DNA of 64,000 bases from CAWEWH01 sp963812775 (GCA_963812775.1 CAWEWH010000003.1:372001-436000), one strand, 5' to 3'. Positions 8,205 to 17,138 are shown, counted from the stretch's first letter. The notes: generated by a model from the letters alone, not told the origin. Program-made: numbers and translations.

Positions 8205-8669
8205 ATGGATGATCGGTTCCGCGTTCCGGTGATTGTCTGGGTTCTGTTCCTGATGCTGGGGCTTCTGGGACTGGCCTATCTGCTCACCCTGCCGTCCATC
8301 TTCCAGTTCCTGTTCGGCGCGCGGCCCGAGGCCCTGCTGGCGGTGGCCGACGCCAATGCCACGGTGGCGTCAGGCGTCAGCACCGTCTGGCGTTTCCTGA
8401 GCCCGCTCCTGCAGCTCATCATCGTGCTGATCATCCTGCACTGGTTCCTGGCGCGGATGGGCATCGACCTCACCCTCAACAATGCCGTGTTCGACCTCAA
8501 CGTGCAGTCGGTGCTGGCCTTCCTGATCGTCGGCACCTTCTGCATCTCGACCTTGATCGGCTACACGATCGAGGGCCTCAAGGAGCTGTCGCTGGTCGTC
8601 GTCGGCTTCTATTTCGGCACCCGCGCCCGCCTGCGCGAAGGCCCGCCACGTCCCGTCTCCACGCAGTAG
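8205..8669 (+). CDS. small integral membrane protein
   Basis: 154-residue protein with at least three membrane segments: VIVWVLFLMLGLLGLAYLL near residues 9-27, LLQLIIVLIILHWFL in the middle and VLAFLIVGTFCISTLIGYT further on, then a shorter hydrophobic stretch LVVVGFYFG and a polar tail. The ATG at 8205 follows GCAGGGG at a fair distance and starts directly before the first segment; an upstream GTG is possible. No family is recognised. It lies alone between the acyl-CoA dehydrogenase and the convergent histidine kinase. Confidence 0.65.
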   Translation: MDDRFRVPVIVWVLFLMLGLLGLAYLLTLPSIFQFLFGARPEALLAVADANATVASGVSTVWRFLSPLLQLIIVLIILHWFLARMGIDLTLNNAVFDLNVQSVLAFLIVGTFCISTLIGYTIEGLKELSLVVVGFYFGTRARLREGPPRPVSTQ

Positions 8670-8761
8670 CCTTTAGCGCACCCACCGCCTTGATCCCTCC
8701 CCTCGGGGCAGGATCAAGGCCCGCCGCCATCGGCCGACGATAGCTGTTCTCTTGGAGAGAC

Positions 8762-11518
8762 CTACTCGGCCAGCACCCGGGTGCGCGGCATGACGATCTC
8801 CGCCAGCGTGCCCTCGTCCTTGACGCTGGAAATGTTGAGCGCGCCGCGATTGGCCTCGACCAGCGCCTTGGTGAGCGGCAGGCCGAGCCCGGTGCCGCCG
8901 CTCACCCGCGCCGTGGCGAGCTGCCGGAACGGCTCGAGCGCCGCCTCGACCTCCTTGTCGGTCATGCCGATGCCGGTGTCGCGTACCCTGAGCGTCACCT
9001 CGCCCCGCTCCGTCAGCATGGTGGAGATGATGACCTGGCCGCCGGCGTCGGTGAACTTGACGGCGTTCGACAGGATGTTGAGCACCATCTGGCGCATGGA
9101 GCGCTCGTCGGCCACCACCGGCGGCAGCTTTGGGGCAAGCGCATTGCGCAGCACGATGCGGCCGCGGCTCGCCTGCGGCTGCATCAGCGCCACGCAGCTC
9201 GCCACCACCTCGTTGAGGTTGACGCTGGTGAACGACAGTTCGAGCCGCCCCGCCTCGATCTTGGCGAGATCGAGCAGGTCGTTGACGAGGCTGATGACGT
9301 GGCCGCCCGAGGCGTGGATGTCGCGCAGATATTCGCGGTAGCGGTCGTTGCCGATCGGCCCGAAGCGCTCCTCCAGCATCACCTCGGCAAAGCCGATGAT
9401 GGCGCTGAGCGGCGTCCTGATCTCGTGGCTGATCTTGGCCAGGAAATCCGACTTCTGCGAGGAGGCGCGCTCGGCGGCGCGCTTGGCGTCGAGCAAGTCG
9501 CCCTCGGCTTTCTTCCACGCCGTCATGTCGCGCAGCACCAGGCAGAACTTGCGCTCCTGCCCCTCGCCCACCCGTCCGATAGTCATGAACAGCGGCGAGC
9601 GCCCGCCCTGGCGGACGCGGCCGACCACCTCGCGCCCGTCATTGAGCACGCTCGCCACGCCGCTCGACTTCAGGCCTTCGAGATAGTCGAAGGCGACTGC
9701 ATGGCTCTCGCGCGCCAAGAGCAGCGTGAACGTCTCGCCGGCGACCTCGTTCTGGTCGTATCCGAACAGCGCCTCGGCGGAGCGGTTGAGCGACAGCATG
9801 CGGCCGTGATCGTCGAGCACGATGACGCCGTCCGTCGCCGTGTCGAGGATGGAGGTGAGCTCGCCCTCCCGCGCCTCGCGCGCCCTAAGGTCGAATTCCA
9901 GCGCCCTCACCCGCTGCTCCGCCGCCGGCTCGACGAAGCGCCGGAAGGTCATCAGCGTGGCGGGGGCTCCCTCCCAGTCGAGGCTGGCGAGCTGCGCCTC
10001 GACGGCCACCCGGTCGCCGCCGGGCGTCATCAGGAACACCGGCGCCTCGCCGCGCCCCGTCCAGCCGTCGACGACGCGCGAGCCGAAGACCTGCGACAGG
10101 CCCTGCTCCTGCAGGCTCTGCAGTCCGTCGAAGCGCGACAGATCGAGGAACGCCCGGTTGGCGTAGAGGGCGCGCTCGCCGCGATTGACGAGGATGCCGA
10201 TGGGCAGGCGGTCGAGCAACGGCGTCACAAGCGTGCGGTCATTGGCCGGCGCCCGTGGCACGAGGCGCACCGGCTCGGCCGCCGGCGCGCCCGGCGCCTC
10301 GCCATCGTCGCCGGCAAAGCGCGCGCCGAGCGCCTTGGCGATCTCCCGGAAGGCGTTGCGCTCGGTCATCGACAGCGCCGTCAGGGGCGCGGCCGGAGCG
10401 GCGCCGGGGGTCGCCCCTTGGCCGCCCGTGTCGACCTCCGCCTTGTCCGCCCGCGCCGCGGGCGGCGCCACGGCCCTTGCGTCTTGCGGCGGGGCGCCCG
10501 GCGCACCCGCATCCGCCGCCGCCGCCGGCGCTCCGGCACCCCGCGCGACGGCCGCGGCTTCGACAGCCCCCGAGGCCGTAGAATCCTGCGGTGAACTTTG
10601 TTCAAACCGCTCCTGCGCGGCCGAGGGTGTGCCGATCGGCACCGCGTCGTTCGGCGCCGGGCCGGGCGGCGCCAGAAAAGCGTCCGGCACCAGGGACGAC
10701 AGGCGGCAGACCCCAAAGCCGCGGAACCCGGCAAAGCGCCGGTCGCGGTCGTAGACCGGCACCGCTGCGAGCTCGACCGGCACCGCCGCCGGCGTGCTGC
10801 CGACGCGCCACAGGACGCAAAGGCCGCTCCACGTCTTCTGGCCGGCCAGCGCCGCCGCGACGCCTTCGCGACGGTCGATCACCAAAGCCTCGAGATCCCC
10901 GAAGGCGCGGCCGACGATGTCGGCCGGCGCCTCGCCCACGACGGCCGCGAGATCGGGCGAGACGCGCACGACAAGCCCGGTCGCATCGGTCTCCCAGACG
11001 AAGCGCATTGTCGGACGGCGGGCGGCGAGCGCCGCGACGGCCGCGAGCGGATCGGCCGGCACCGCGGCGGCCGGGGCCGCGGCGGCGGGCGGCGCATGCG
11101 GGGCGGCGTCAGCCACGATGGGGGCGCGCGCCTCGCGCAGCCAGGCCGGCAGCGGCCCGGCCGCCATGGCCAGAAGGCCGTGGCCGCCCGCCGCGAGGGC
11201 GACGCGCCGGCAGGCGCAGGTGACGAGCGCGCTACGCAAGCCGGCCGCGAATTTGAGCCGCTCGAGCCTATGCCTGTCGAGCGGCGCAAGCCCACCCGCC
11301 AGTCGAGCGGCCTGCGTCCGCGCGGCGGGCGAAAGCGCCGCCGCGAGCGCCGCTCCCGTGGCACTCGCCCACAGCGCCGCGCCGTCCGACGACCACAGCA
11401 CCGCCGCCGTCTCCGGCTTGACCAGATCGGCGAGCTCCGGCTTCGCCAGAAGCGCGTCGAGGCGGACGGCTCTTTCGGGCTCGGTGGACCTGGTCATGGC
11501 TTGCGCGGCGGGTCCCAT
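8762..11518 (-). CDS. PAS-domain sensor histidine kinase, PdhS/PleC type
   Basis: 918-residue kinase. The N-terminal half is rich in Ala and Pro with little recognisable structure. A PAS-like segment is near residues 435-475 (LDRLPIGILVNRGERALYANR), and a clear PAS domain is near 540-600 (TATDGVIVLDDHGRMLSLNR). The HisKA domain has the phospho-acceptor His698 in SHEIRTPLSA, and the HATPase has the N box at about Asn818 and the G1 box RDTGIGM near 847. The segment EVMLEERFGPIGNDRYREYL is typical of PleC/DivJ/PdhS kinases that control DivK and the cell cycle in Alphaproteobacteria. There is no receiver domain and no clear membrane segment. DivK as partner is inference. Confidence 0.85.
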   Translation of the reverse strand: MGPAAQAMTRSTEPERAVRLDALLAKPELADLVKPETAAVLWSSDGAALWASATGAALAAALSPAARTQAARLAGGLAPLDRHRLERLKFAAGLRSALVTCACRRVALAAGGHGLLAMAAGPLPAWLREARAPIVADAAPHAPPAAAAPAAAVPADPLAAVAALAARRPTMRFVWETDATGLVVRVSPDLAAVVGEAPADIVGRAFGDLEALVIDRREGVAAALAGQKTWSGLCVLWRVGSTPAAVPVELAAVPVYDRDRRFAGFRGFGVCRLSSLVPDAFLAPPGPAPNDAVPIGTPSAAQERFEQSSPQDSTASGAVEAAAVARGAGAPAAAADAGAPGAPPQDARAVAPPAARADKAEVDTGGQGATPGAAPAAPLTALSMTERNAFREIAKALGARFAGDDGEAPGAPAAEPVRLVPRAPANDRTLVTPLLDRLPIGILVNRGERALYANRAFLDLSRFDGLQSLQEQGLSQVFGSRVVDGWTGRGEAPVFLMTPGGDRVAVEAQLASLDWEGAPATLMTFRRFVEPAAEQRVRALEFDLRAREAREGELTSILDTATDGVIVLDDHGRMLSLNRSAEALFGYDQNEVAGETFTLLLARESHAVAFDYLEGLKSSGVASVLNDGREVVGRVRQGGRSPLFMTIGRVGEGQERKFCLVLRDMTAWKKAEGDLLDAKRAAERASSQKSDFLAKISHEIRTPLSAIIGFAEVMLEERFGPIGNDRYREYLRDIHASGGHVISLVNDLLDLAKIEAGRLELSFTSVNLNEVVASCVALMQPQASRGRIVLRNALAPKLPPVVADERSMRQMVLNILSNAVKFTDAGGQVIISTMLTERGEVTLRVRDTGIGMTDKEVEAALEPFRQLATARVSGGTGLGLPLTKALVEANRGALNISSVKDEGTLAEIVMPRTRVLAE

Positions 11519-11809
11519 GCGGATGCAATAGGGCTAATGAAGGCTTAAATACATGATTACATGTCGCGGGATCGGCGGTCACCGCCGAAACGATTGCCGT
11601 CCACGGTTCGGCTCAACTCGACGTTAACGCGGGCGCACTGAGCCTTGGGGGACTGTTCCGACAGCTGGCGTCGAAAATTCCAAGATCGCGAAAAGCCCGC
11701 GCTTTTCGGTTATGGTCATGGCCAGTGAGGCGGGCCTTGGACCGAGCCGCCATCGGTCCATGTTGCAGTGCACAATAGTGTGCCAGGGATGATGCGGAGG
11801 GAGCGACCC

Positions 11810-12202
11810 ATGGATCCGAGAATGCCGAATTTCCAGGTGCCGGAAGAGATGCGGGATTTTGCCGAGAAGAGCGTCGAGCAGGCCCGCAAGGCCTTCGACG
11901 GATTTCTGGGCGCCGCCCACAAGGCCATCGATTCCGTCGAGGGCCAAGCGGTCCGTTTCAATACCGGCGACATGAGCCGCAAGGCGTTGAGCTATGCCGA
12001 TCAGAACATGAAGGCGGCCTTCGATCACGCGCAACGCCTGGTGCGCGCCAAGGACGTGCAGGAGGCGATGCAGATCCAGACGGAGTTCGTGAAGGCGCAG
12101 TTCGCGGCGATCCAGGAGCAGATGAAGGACCTGGGTTCCGGCGTGCGCCAGGCGGCCGAGAAAGCCGCCGAGAACATGACCGGCACCGCCAAGAAAAAAT
12201 GA
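11810..12202 (+). CDS. phasin family protein
   Basis: 130-residue phasin, a small amphipathic helical protein that coats polyhydroxyalkanoate granules. The segment VPEEMRDFAEKSVEQARKAF followed by long heptad-like helices and a Lys-rich tail is typical. The ATG at 11810 is preferred to an earlier one because GGAGGG lies 8 bases before it. The 290-base region upstream, between it and the divergent histidine kinase, is long enough for both promoters. tRNA-His follows on the same strand. In some Hyphomicrobiales such phasins are not tied to polymer genes, and none are close here. Confidence 0.85.
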   Translation: MDPRMPNFQVPEEMRDFAEKSVEQARKAFDGFLGAAHKAIDSVEGQAVRFNTGDMSRKALSYADQNMKAAFDHAQRLVRAKDVQEAMQIQTEFVKAQFAAIQEQMKDLGSGVRQAAEKAAENMTGTAKKK

Positions 12203-12269
12203 AGCGCAGGGATACGCGTCGCCGCGTCTTCTTGCGTTGCCAATTCTTTGCGCTAGGTTCCGCGCGCGT

Positions 12270-12346
12270 GCAGCTGTAGCTCAGTTGGTTAGAGCGCTTG
12301 ATTGTGGATCAAGAGGTCGCCCGTTCGAGCCGGGCCAGCTGTACCA
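12270..12346 (+). tRNA. tRNA-His (GTG)
   Basis: 77 bases that fold as a complete cloverleaf: acceptor GCAGCTG/CAGCTGT, D stem GCTC/GAGC, anticodon stem CTTGA/TCAAG with loop TTGTGGA (anticodon GTG), T stem GCCCG/CGGGC, and encoded CCA. The discriminator base is A, and the base before position 1 is T, so the G-1 used elsewhere as histidine identity is not encoded. This loss is characteristic of a large clade of Alphaproteobacteria. Confidence 0.97.
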
Positions 12347-12393
12347 AACCATCGTCCGCAATCGAGTTGGAGTTTTCAGGCCGCGTGGCCGCG

Positions 12394-12786
12394 CTATTTC
12401 GGCGCGTCGAACATCGGCTTGCCCTTGTCGATGATGTGCACGGTCAGCAGCTTCATCGTCTTGTCGCCGACCACCTTCAGCGCCCCGTGCGGCACGTCGC
12501 GGACGTTGATGTCGGTGAGGCCGGCCGGCACCTGAAGCTGCCGCCCATCGGGAAACTCGATGGTGCCGCCTTCCAGGACGTAGAACACCTCTTCGCCATG
12601 GTGGATATGAAGCGCGCCAACCACGCCCGGCGCCCACTCGTTGACGCTGACGATGACCTCCATGTTGGTGCCGGTCAGATCCGCTCTCTTCAGCTCCGTG
12701 CGGCCCGATTGCTGGGCGGTGGCGCTCGAAACGAGGCACGCGCCAAGGCTTAGAGTTAAGGCACCGGTCTTCAGTTTGCTGAGCAC
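12394..12786 (-). CDS. exported cupin-domain protein
   Basis: 130 residues with a Sec signal peptide (LTLSLGACLVSSATAQ) and one small cupin barrel. The cupin metal-binding motif is seen as ALHIHHGEEVFYVLEGG (His-x-His...Glu), with a second motif near DVPHGALKVV. Cupins of this kind bind metal and sometimes small signals or substrates; the function here is not known. The 3' end is 48 bases from tRNA-His, and the start is followed upstream by a dispersed palindromic repeat and the HdeA-like gene on the same strand. Confidence 0.82.
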   Translation of the reverse strand: MLSKLKTGALTLSLGACLVSSATAQQSGRTELKRADLTGTNMEVIVSVNEWAPGVVGALHIHHGEEVFYVLEGGTIEFPDGRQLQVPAGLTDINVRDVPHGALKVVGDKTMKLLTVHIIDKGKPMFDAPK

Positions 12787-12803
12787 CTTCCCCTCCTGGT
12801 GTG

Positions 12804-12842
12804 GCGCATGATCCCGAAAAGATGTGAGCGGTTTTCGAACGA
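12804..12842. repeat. dispersed palindromic repeat, family A
   Basis: GCGCATGATCCCGAAAAG, then GTGAGCGGTTTTCG, a single degenerate copy of the palindromic element that recurs at 19655, 24816, 40294 and 42686. It lies between the cupin gene and the HdeA-like gene and could act as a hairpin in their transcript. Confidence 0.85.
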
Positions 12843-12976
12843 GAGCAAAATCACAACATCGAGCGCGATCCGCCTTCGATGAAAATCGCCTCGTGCCTGA
12901 GGCAGTCCGCCGAACAGGCGGGTCACGGTTGTTCGGCGGGTCATCGGTTCGCGGCCTGCAGTGGGTCCGCCCGCGT

Positions 12977-13265
12977 CTATTGCGAGAAGATCGGCTCTGC
13001 CGCGGTGATCAGGCCGATGGTCGGGTTCTTGGCGCAAAAAGCGGCAAGCTTCTCCATCTTCTGCTTCATGGCATCGAAATCGACGACCGGGTCGGCGTCG
13101 TCGCCTGAATAATAGCCGTCGAGCCACATCATCACGAGCGGCACCGTCTTCTCGTCCTTGAAAAAGGCTTCGCACGTGATGGTCGAGAACGTCGACCTTC
13201 TGGGCAAACGCCGACGCGGTGGCGGCAAGGGTGAAGCCGAGCGCCAATCCCATAAGCTGTTTCAT
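12977..13265 (-). CDS. HdeA-like periplasmic protein, one frameshift
   Basis: Small exported protein of about 95 residues, with a signal peptide (LMGLALGFTLAATASAFAQ) and a mature HdeA/HdeB-like body: ITCEAFFKDEK...LDGYYSGDDAD...MEKLAAFCAKNP. The two cysteines (TCEAF and AFCAKNP) form the single disulphide of HdeA, an acid-stress periplasmic chaperone. The signal peptide and body are in different frames; one extra G near 13190 (GTCGACGTTCTCG on the minus strand) explains it. Rhizobial relatives are common, and an acid-stress role is by analogy. Confidence 0.72.
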
Positions 13266-13389
13266 AGTGAGAATTCCCCGAGCCGCGCTCGACCATAGCA
13301 GGGGCGACCGGTCGGTCAAATTCTCGGCGCGGCGACCCTCGGGTTACCGGCCGGGTGGGATCGAGAGCCCCGGGAGAGGGCGTTCCAGA

Positions 13390-13509
13390 TCAGCGGCCGC
13401 CGACGAGACCGTAGCCGCCTCCCTGCTGGCTGGTCAGCACGACGATCGCCACGACGGTGATTGCAAGCATGACGACGAACACCAATGCCAGCGTCGCCCG
13501 TGTCCCCAT
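13390..13509 (-). CDS. small single-span membrane protein, 39 residues
   Basis: A 39-codon open frame with ATG at 13509 and TGA at 13390-13392. After MGTRATLALV comes one strongly hydrophobic helix (VFVVMLAITVVAIVVL), then a polar glycine-rich tail TSQQGGGYGLVGGR. The regular codon use and clean membrane-tail pattern support a real microprotein. No family is recognised. It lies between the HdeA-like gene and the response regulator on the same strand. Confidence 0.5.
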   Translation of the reverse strand: MGTRATLALVFVVMLAITVVAIVVLTSQQGGGYGLVGGR

Positions 13510-13649
13510 GACGTTACACCACCTTGCGAGACCGCGCGCATGCGCAATGGGTCTGGGTGACCAACACATGACAACGCTGCTTGGTTTCAGAGCGGCTCAG
13601 CGAGCTGGAACCGTCGGGACAGAAAGCGGGTTGCTCCCCGAACGGGCGG

Positions 13650-14039
13650 TTAACAGTTTCCGCCTTGGTCCTCGGCGATCGACAGCACCTCGAGGATCGC
13701 TGCGTGCAATGCGTCGCGATCGAAGGGCTTAGCCAATATCGGCGCCCCAGAGAATGCGCCACCGAGGTCGCAATTGTCGTAGCCCGTCGCCAGCACGAAC
13801 GGGATGCCGCGTTCGCGAAGCATGGAGGCAACCGCATTGGTGCGCTGACCCCTGAGATTCACGTCGAGGATGGCGCAATCGAAGGCGGCCTCCCGAGCCG
13901 ACGCCATGGCGTCCGCGAGGCTCGCGGCAATTCCCACGATGTCGAAACCGAGCTCGTCGAGCATGGCTTCGAGCAGCATGGAGACAAGCGGCTCGTCTTC
14001 GATGACGAGGACGCGCGGCCTTCGGCTGAGAGAACCCAT
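13650..14039 (-). CDS. single-domain response regulator
   Basis: 129-residue receiver domain without an output domain. The acidic pair is in VLVIEDEP, the phospho-acceptor Asp in AILDVNLRG, the Thr in VLATGYD, and the Lys in ILAKPFD, all in the usual order. Upstream in-frame starts exist, but the ATG at 14039 gives a normal receiver length. The layout (LVIEDEPLVSMLLEAMLDELG) resembles the receivers linked to HWE kinases in Rhizobiales, and no kinase is adjacent. It probably acts by protein contact or in a phosphorelay. Confidence 0.88.
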   Translation of the reverse strand: MGSLSRRPRVLVIEDEPLVSMLLEAMLDELGFDIVGIAASLADAMASAREAAFDCAILDVNLRGQRTNAVASMLRERGIPFVLATGYDNCDLGGAFSGAPILAKPFDRDALHAAILEVLSIAEDQGGNC

Positions 14040-14247
14040 TGGTCCGTTTCTTGTGGGGGAGCGCACCAATGTCATTTGCTGCCTGAACGACGTTTGAGCC
14101 CTTCGTTCATGCGAGCGACAGGTTTTCAAGGCAGCGTCTCAGCTTCGCGCCTCCAAACGGACAGAATCGCCGCGTGGACGTCAGGCGCAAGGCGCGCTAA
14201 ACCCCGCGCCCATGGCCCCACCCACCGATTTGCCGTAGGCTCCCCCC

Positions 14248-15711
14248 GTGAGTGAAGTCGATGCCCGTCTCTCTGTGCTCAACGAGTCCGCCGGCTCGGA
14301 CGCGGCGGCTGCCATTTCGGCCCACCTGCGCGATGCCGCGGACGCCGACCTCAACCGCATCAACGTCCTCGACTTCGCGGCGCGTCACAACCTCAACGAG
14401 GAACGCGCCATCTCGGCCTTCCTGCACGCGACGCGGCTCGGGCTCTTCGATCTCTCCTGGAACGTGCTCTGCCCCGGCTGCGGCGGCATCCTCGACTCGA
14501 ACGCCACACTGAAGACGCTCGATCGCACCGAATATAATTGCGCGCTCTGCGCCGCCGGTTACGAGCCGACGCTGGACGAGATGGTCGAGGTGAGCTTCAC
14601 GGTCAGCCCGCGCGTGCGCCGCATCGGTGCCCACGACCCCCACTCGCTGCCGTTCTGGGACTATCAGCGACAGATGTTCTGGTGTTCCGGGATCGACCTG
14701 CCGACCGGCGAGGCCTTCACGGAGTTTCAGCGCAAGATCGTGCTCGAGGCCATCGAGCTGCCGCCCGGCGAGAAGGCCATCGTGTCGCTGCAGCTGCCGG
14801 CGGAGTTCGTCATCGTGTTCGACCCGGTGACCCACGCCTCCCACTTCCTCGACGTGAAGGGCGAGCCGACGCGGGAACGCCAGGAGCTCAACATTGTCTT
14901 CAACAAGCTGCAGGCGCCGACCGGCACGCGGGAAATGCGGCCGGGGCCACTGCGGCTGACATTGGAGAACCGCGCCGATGTGCGCGTGCTGCCTGGTGTC
15001 CTAATCGCCGGCCACGACCTTCACGAAGCGCTCGGCCGCCGCAAGCGCTTCCTCACCGCCAAGCGTCTCCTGACCAACCAGACTTTCCGCGACATCTACC
15101 GTACCGACACGCTCAACGTCGACCAGCGGCTGAAGATCACCAGCATGACGTTCCTGTTCACCGATCTCAAAGGCTCGACCGAGCTCTACGACCGGGTTGG
15201 CGATCTCGTCGCCTACGATCTGGTGAAGTCGGTGTTTCAGGTGATGAACGATACGGTGGCGGCCGAGGCCGGCGCCGTCGTCAAGACCATCGGCGACGCG
15301 GTCATGGCCACCTTCCCGAGCCCCGATCGGGGGCTGGCCGCGGCGCTCAAAGTGCGCGAGGCCATGCGCGAGCTCAACGGCGCGCTCAGGAACGAGGATC
15401 TGTTGCTCAAGATGGGCGTGCACGAGGGGCCGTGCCTCGCGGTGACCTTGAACGACCGGCTCGACTATTTCGGCCAGACGGTGAACATCGCCTCCCGCGT
15501 CCAGGGTCTCGCCATCTCACGCGCCATCCTGGCCACGGAGCCGGTCGTCGCGCATCCTGAAGCGGCGCGCCTCCTCGGCGAGGCGGGGCTCGAGGCGGTG
15601 CCGCAGCGTCGCGCTCTGCGCGGCGTCACCGACGAGCTCACGGTTTATGAGAATTCCCTGACGGCCCCCGACAGTGCCTCGTCAAGACCCTCTCGCACGA
15701 GGCGGTCGTAG
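14248..15711 (+). CDS. class III adenylate/guanylate cyclase with N-terminal DUF5939-like region
   Basis: 487-residue soluble cyclase. The N-terminal part carries a zinc-ribbon-like pair (CPGCGG and CALC) inside a DUF5939-type region; the C-terminal cyclase homology domain begins near residue 300 with MTFLFTDLKGSTELYDRVGD. The first metal Asp is in FTDLKGS and the second in IGDAVMATF, and the transition-state Asn/Arg are in VNIASRVQG. It would make a cyclic nucleotide, probably cAMP. The start is GTG at 14248. The last 67 bases overlap the convergent transferase gene. Confidence 0.88.
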   Translation: MSEVDARLSVLNESAGSDAAAAISAHLRDAADADLNRINVLDFAARHNLNEERAISAFLHATRLGLFDLSWNVLCPGCGGILDSNATLKTLDRTEYNCALCAAGYEPTLDEMVEVSFTVSPRVRRIGAHDPHSLPFWDYQRQMFWCSGIDLPTGEAFTEFQRKIVLEAIELPPGEKAIVSLQLPAEFVIVFDPVTHASHFLDVKGEPTRERQELNIVFNKLQAPTGTREMRPGPLRLTLENRADVRVLPGVLIAGHDLHEALGRRKRFLTAKRLLTNQTFRDIYRTDTLNVDQRLKITSMTFLFTDLKGSTELYDRVGDLVAYDLVKSVFQVMNDTVAAEAGAVVKTIGDAVMATFPSPDRGLAAALKVREAMRELNGALRNEDLLLKMGVHEGPCLAVTLNDRLDYFGQTVNIASRVQGLAISRAILATEPVVAHPEAARLLGEAGLEAVPQRRALRGVTDELTVYENSLTAPDSASSRPSRTRRS

Positions 15712-16292
15712 TCGTCGGGGCGGTCGATGTCCCACAATGTCGCCGGCTCCGACCAGCTGAGGCCGAGGGCTGAAAGACGCGTGCGTGTCTCGGCCATCAC
15801 CGTATCGACCCCCCACGTCATGCCGGTGAACAGCTCATACGCCGGGCGACACAGGCCGATCAGCACATAGCCGCCGTCCTCGGCCGGCAGCAACACGGCG
15901 TCCTCGCGCTCCAGCACCTCCGCGGCTCCGCGAAGATGCTCCGGCCGCAGCGCCGGGCAGTCGGTGCCGATCAACAGCTGCGGCGAGCGGTGCCAGAAGG
16001 CCGCCAGCATGCGCTCGCCGAGACCGCCGGGCGGCTGCGTGCGCAGACCCACGTCGAACTCGGTCGCGCAGGCCGCGAAGAACGGATGGCGACGATCGGG
16101 CGTGCAGTGGAGCGTCACTGGGCCGAGCTTGGCCGCGACCGCGGTCGCCAGCGCGTGACGGACGAGGCACGCATGCAGCGCCGCCGCGCCCTCCGCGCCG
16201 AGGCGCGGGATGAGCCGCGTCTTGGCGGCGCCCGCGACCGGCGCACGCGCCATGATGGCAATGCCCACCCTGTCCGCTTTGACGCGCCTCAT
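15645..16292 (-). CDS. DUF2064 / TIGR04282 transferase 1
   Basis: 215-residue protein with a nucleotidyl/glycosyltransferase-like fold. The start VGIAIMARAPVAGAAKTRL, the QLLIGTDCPALRPEHL segment and AEDGGYVLIGL are the hallmarks of the rSAM/selenodomain-associated transferase 1 group. Its start overlaps the stop of the transferase 2 gene by one base (TGATG), so the two are translationally coupled. The pair is often found together; the product is unknown, and a modified sugar or arsenosugar has been proposed for related clusters. The 3' end overlaps the convergent cyclase by 67 bases. Confidence 0.88.
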   Translation of the reverse strand: MRRVKADRVGIAIMARAPVAGAAKTRLIPRLGAEGAAALHACLVRHALATAVAAKLGPVTLHCTPDRRHPFFAACATEFDVGLRTQPPGGLGERMLAAFWHRSPQLLIGTDCPALRPEHLRGAAEVLEREDAVLLPAEDGGYVLIGLCRPAYELFTGMTWGVDTVMAETRTRLSALGLSWSEPATLWDIDRPDDYDRLVREGLDEALSGAVREFS

Positions 16293-16990
16293 CACCGGCC
16301 GTCGCCCTGGCGCGGCCGATAGCCATAGCGGCGCGCCAGCGCCGCCGGCTCGGCGCCGAGGAAATAGGCCGCGCGCAGCCGCCACATCAACAGGATGGTT
16401 CTGAAGACGCCGTGCGTCTCCCAGCGCCGTCCCGATGTCGCCACCGGCCGTGCGATACAGGCCGGGCGGCCGAGCCGCTTCAGCGCCCGGGTGAGCGCGA
16501 TGTCTTCCATAAGCGGGATGTCGGGATAGCCGCCAACGCGCGCAAAGGCGTCGCGCGTCACGAAGATCGCCTGGTCGCCTGTGGCGATGCCGGTGAGCCG
16601 CGAGCGCCGGTTCATCATGGCGGCCACCATTGGCAAGAGCGGATGGCGCCCGGCAATCCTCACGTCGAAACGTCCCCAGGCGGATCCGCCCGCAAGCGCC
16701 GTGCCGATCAGCGCGTCCGCATCGGCCGGCAGGACGGTGTCGGCATGCAGGAACAGGAGCGTGTCGCCCGCGGCCCGGGCTGCCCCGGCATTCATCTGCG
16801 ATCCCCGCCCGCGCGGCGCCACGAGCACGAGATCGGCGCTCGCCTCGGCCCTGGCGCGGGAGCCGTCGCGGCTTCCGCCGTCCACCACGATGATCTCGAT
16901 GCCGCGCCGGCGCAGCGGGGCAAGCCGCGCCAGGCGCTCCTCGAGCTGCTCGGCCTCATCGAGGACCGGGATGACGATGCTGAGGCGCAT
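16292..16990 (-). CDS. family 2 glycosyltransferase, TIGR04283 type
   Basis: 232-residue GT-A enzyme of the rSAM/selenodomain-associated transferase 2 group. It opens with MRLSIVIPVLDEAEQLEERL, the nucleotide-binding strand IEIIVVDGGSRDGSR follows, and the DxD-like metal motif is in LFLHADTVLP. The acceptor-region signature GDQAIFVTRDAFARVGGYPD is clear. No membrane segments, so it is cytoplasmic. It is the first gene of a two-gene unit with the DUF2064 transferase (one-base overlap). The sugar donor and acceptor are unknown. Confidence 0.88.
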   Translation of the reverse strand: MRLSIVIPVLDEAEQLEERLARLAPLRRRGIEIIVVDGGSRDGSRARAEASADLVLVAPRGRGSQMNAGAARAAGDTLLFLHADTVLPADADALIGTALAGGSAWGRFDVRIAGRHPLLPMVAAMMNRRSRLTGIATGDQAIFVTRDAFARVGGYPDIPLMEDIALTRALKRLGRPACIARPVATSGRRWETHGVFRTILLMWRLRAAYFLGAEPAALARRYGYRPRQGDGR

Positions 16991-17138
16991 GACGGTTGAT
17001 CGCCTGGATCGGCCACGTCCGCAACCTGCCAGACTTTTCGACATGATCCCGCGCCAGGCCAACACATTTGCGTGCGGGCCGGCTCTATGCTCTCTGCGTC
17101 ATTGACGCCCCCGAGCCAGCATGTCGCGAGGACCCCTC

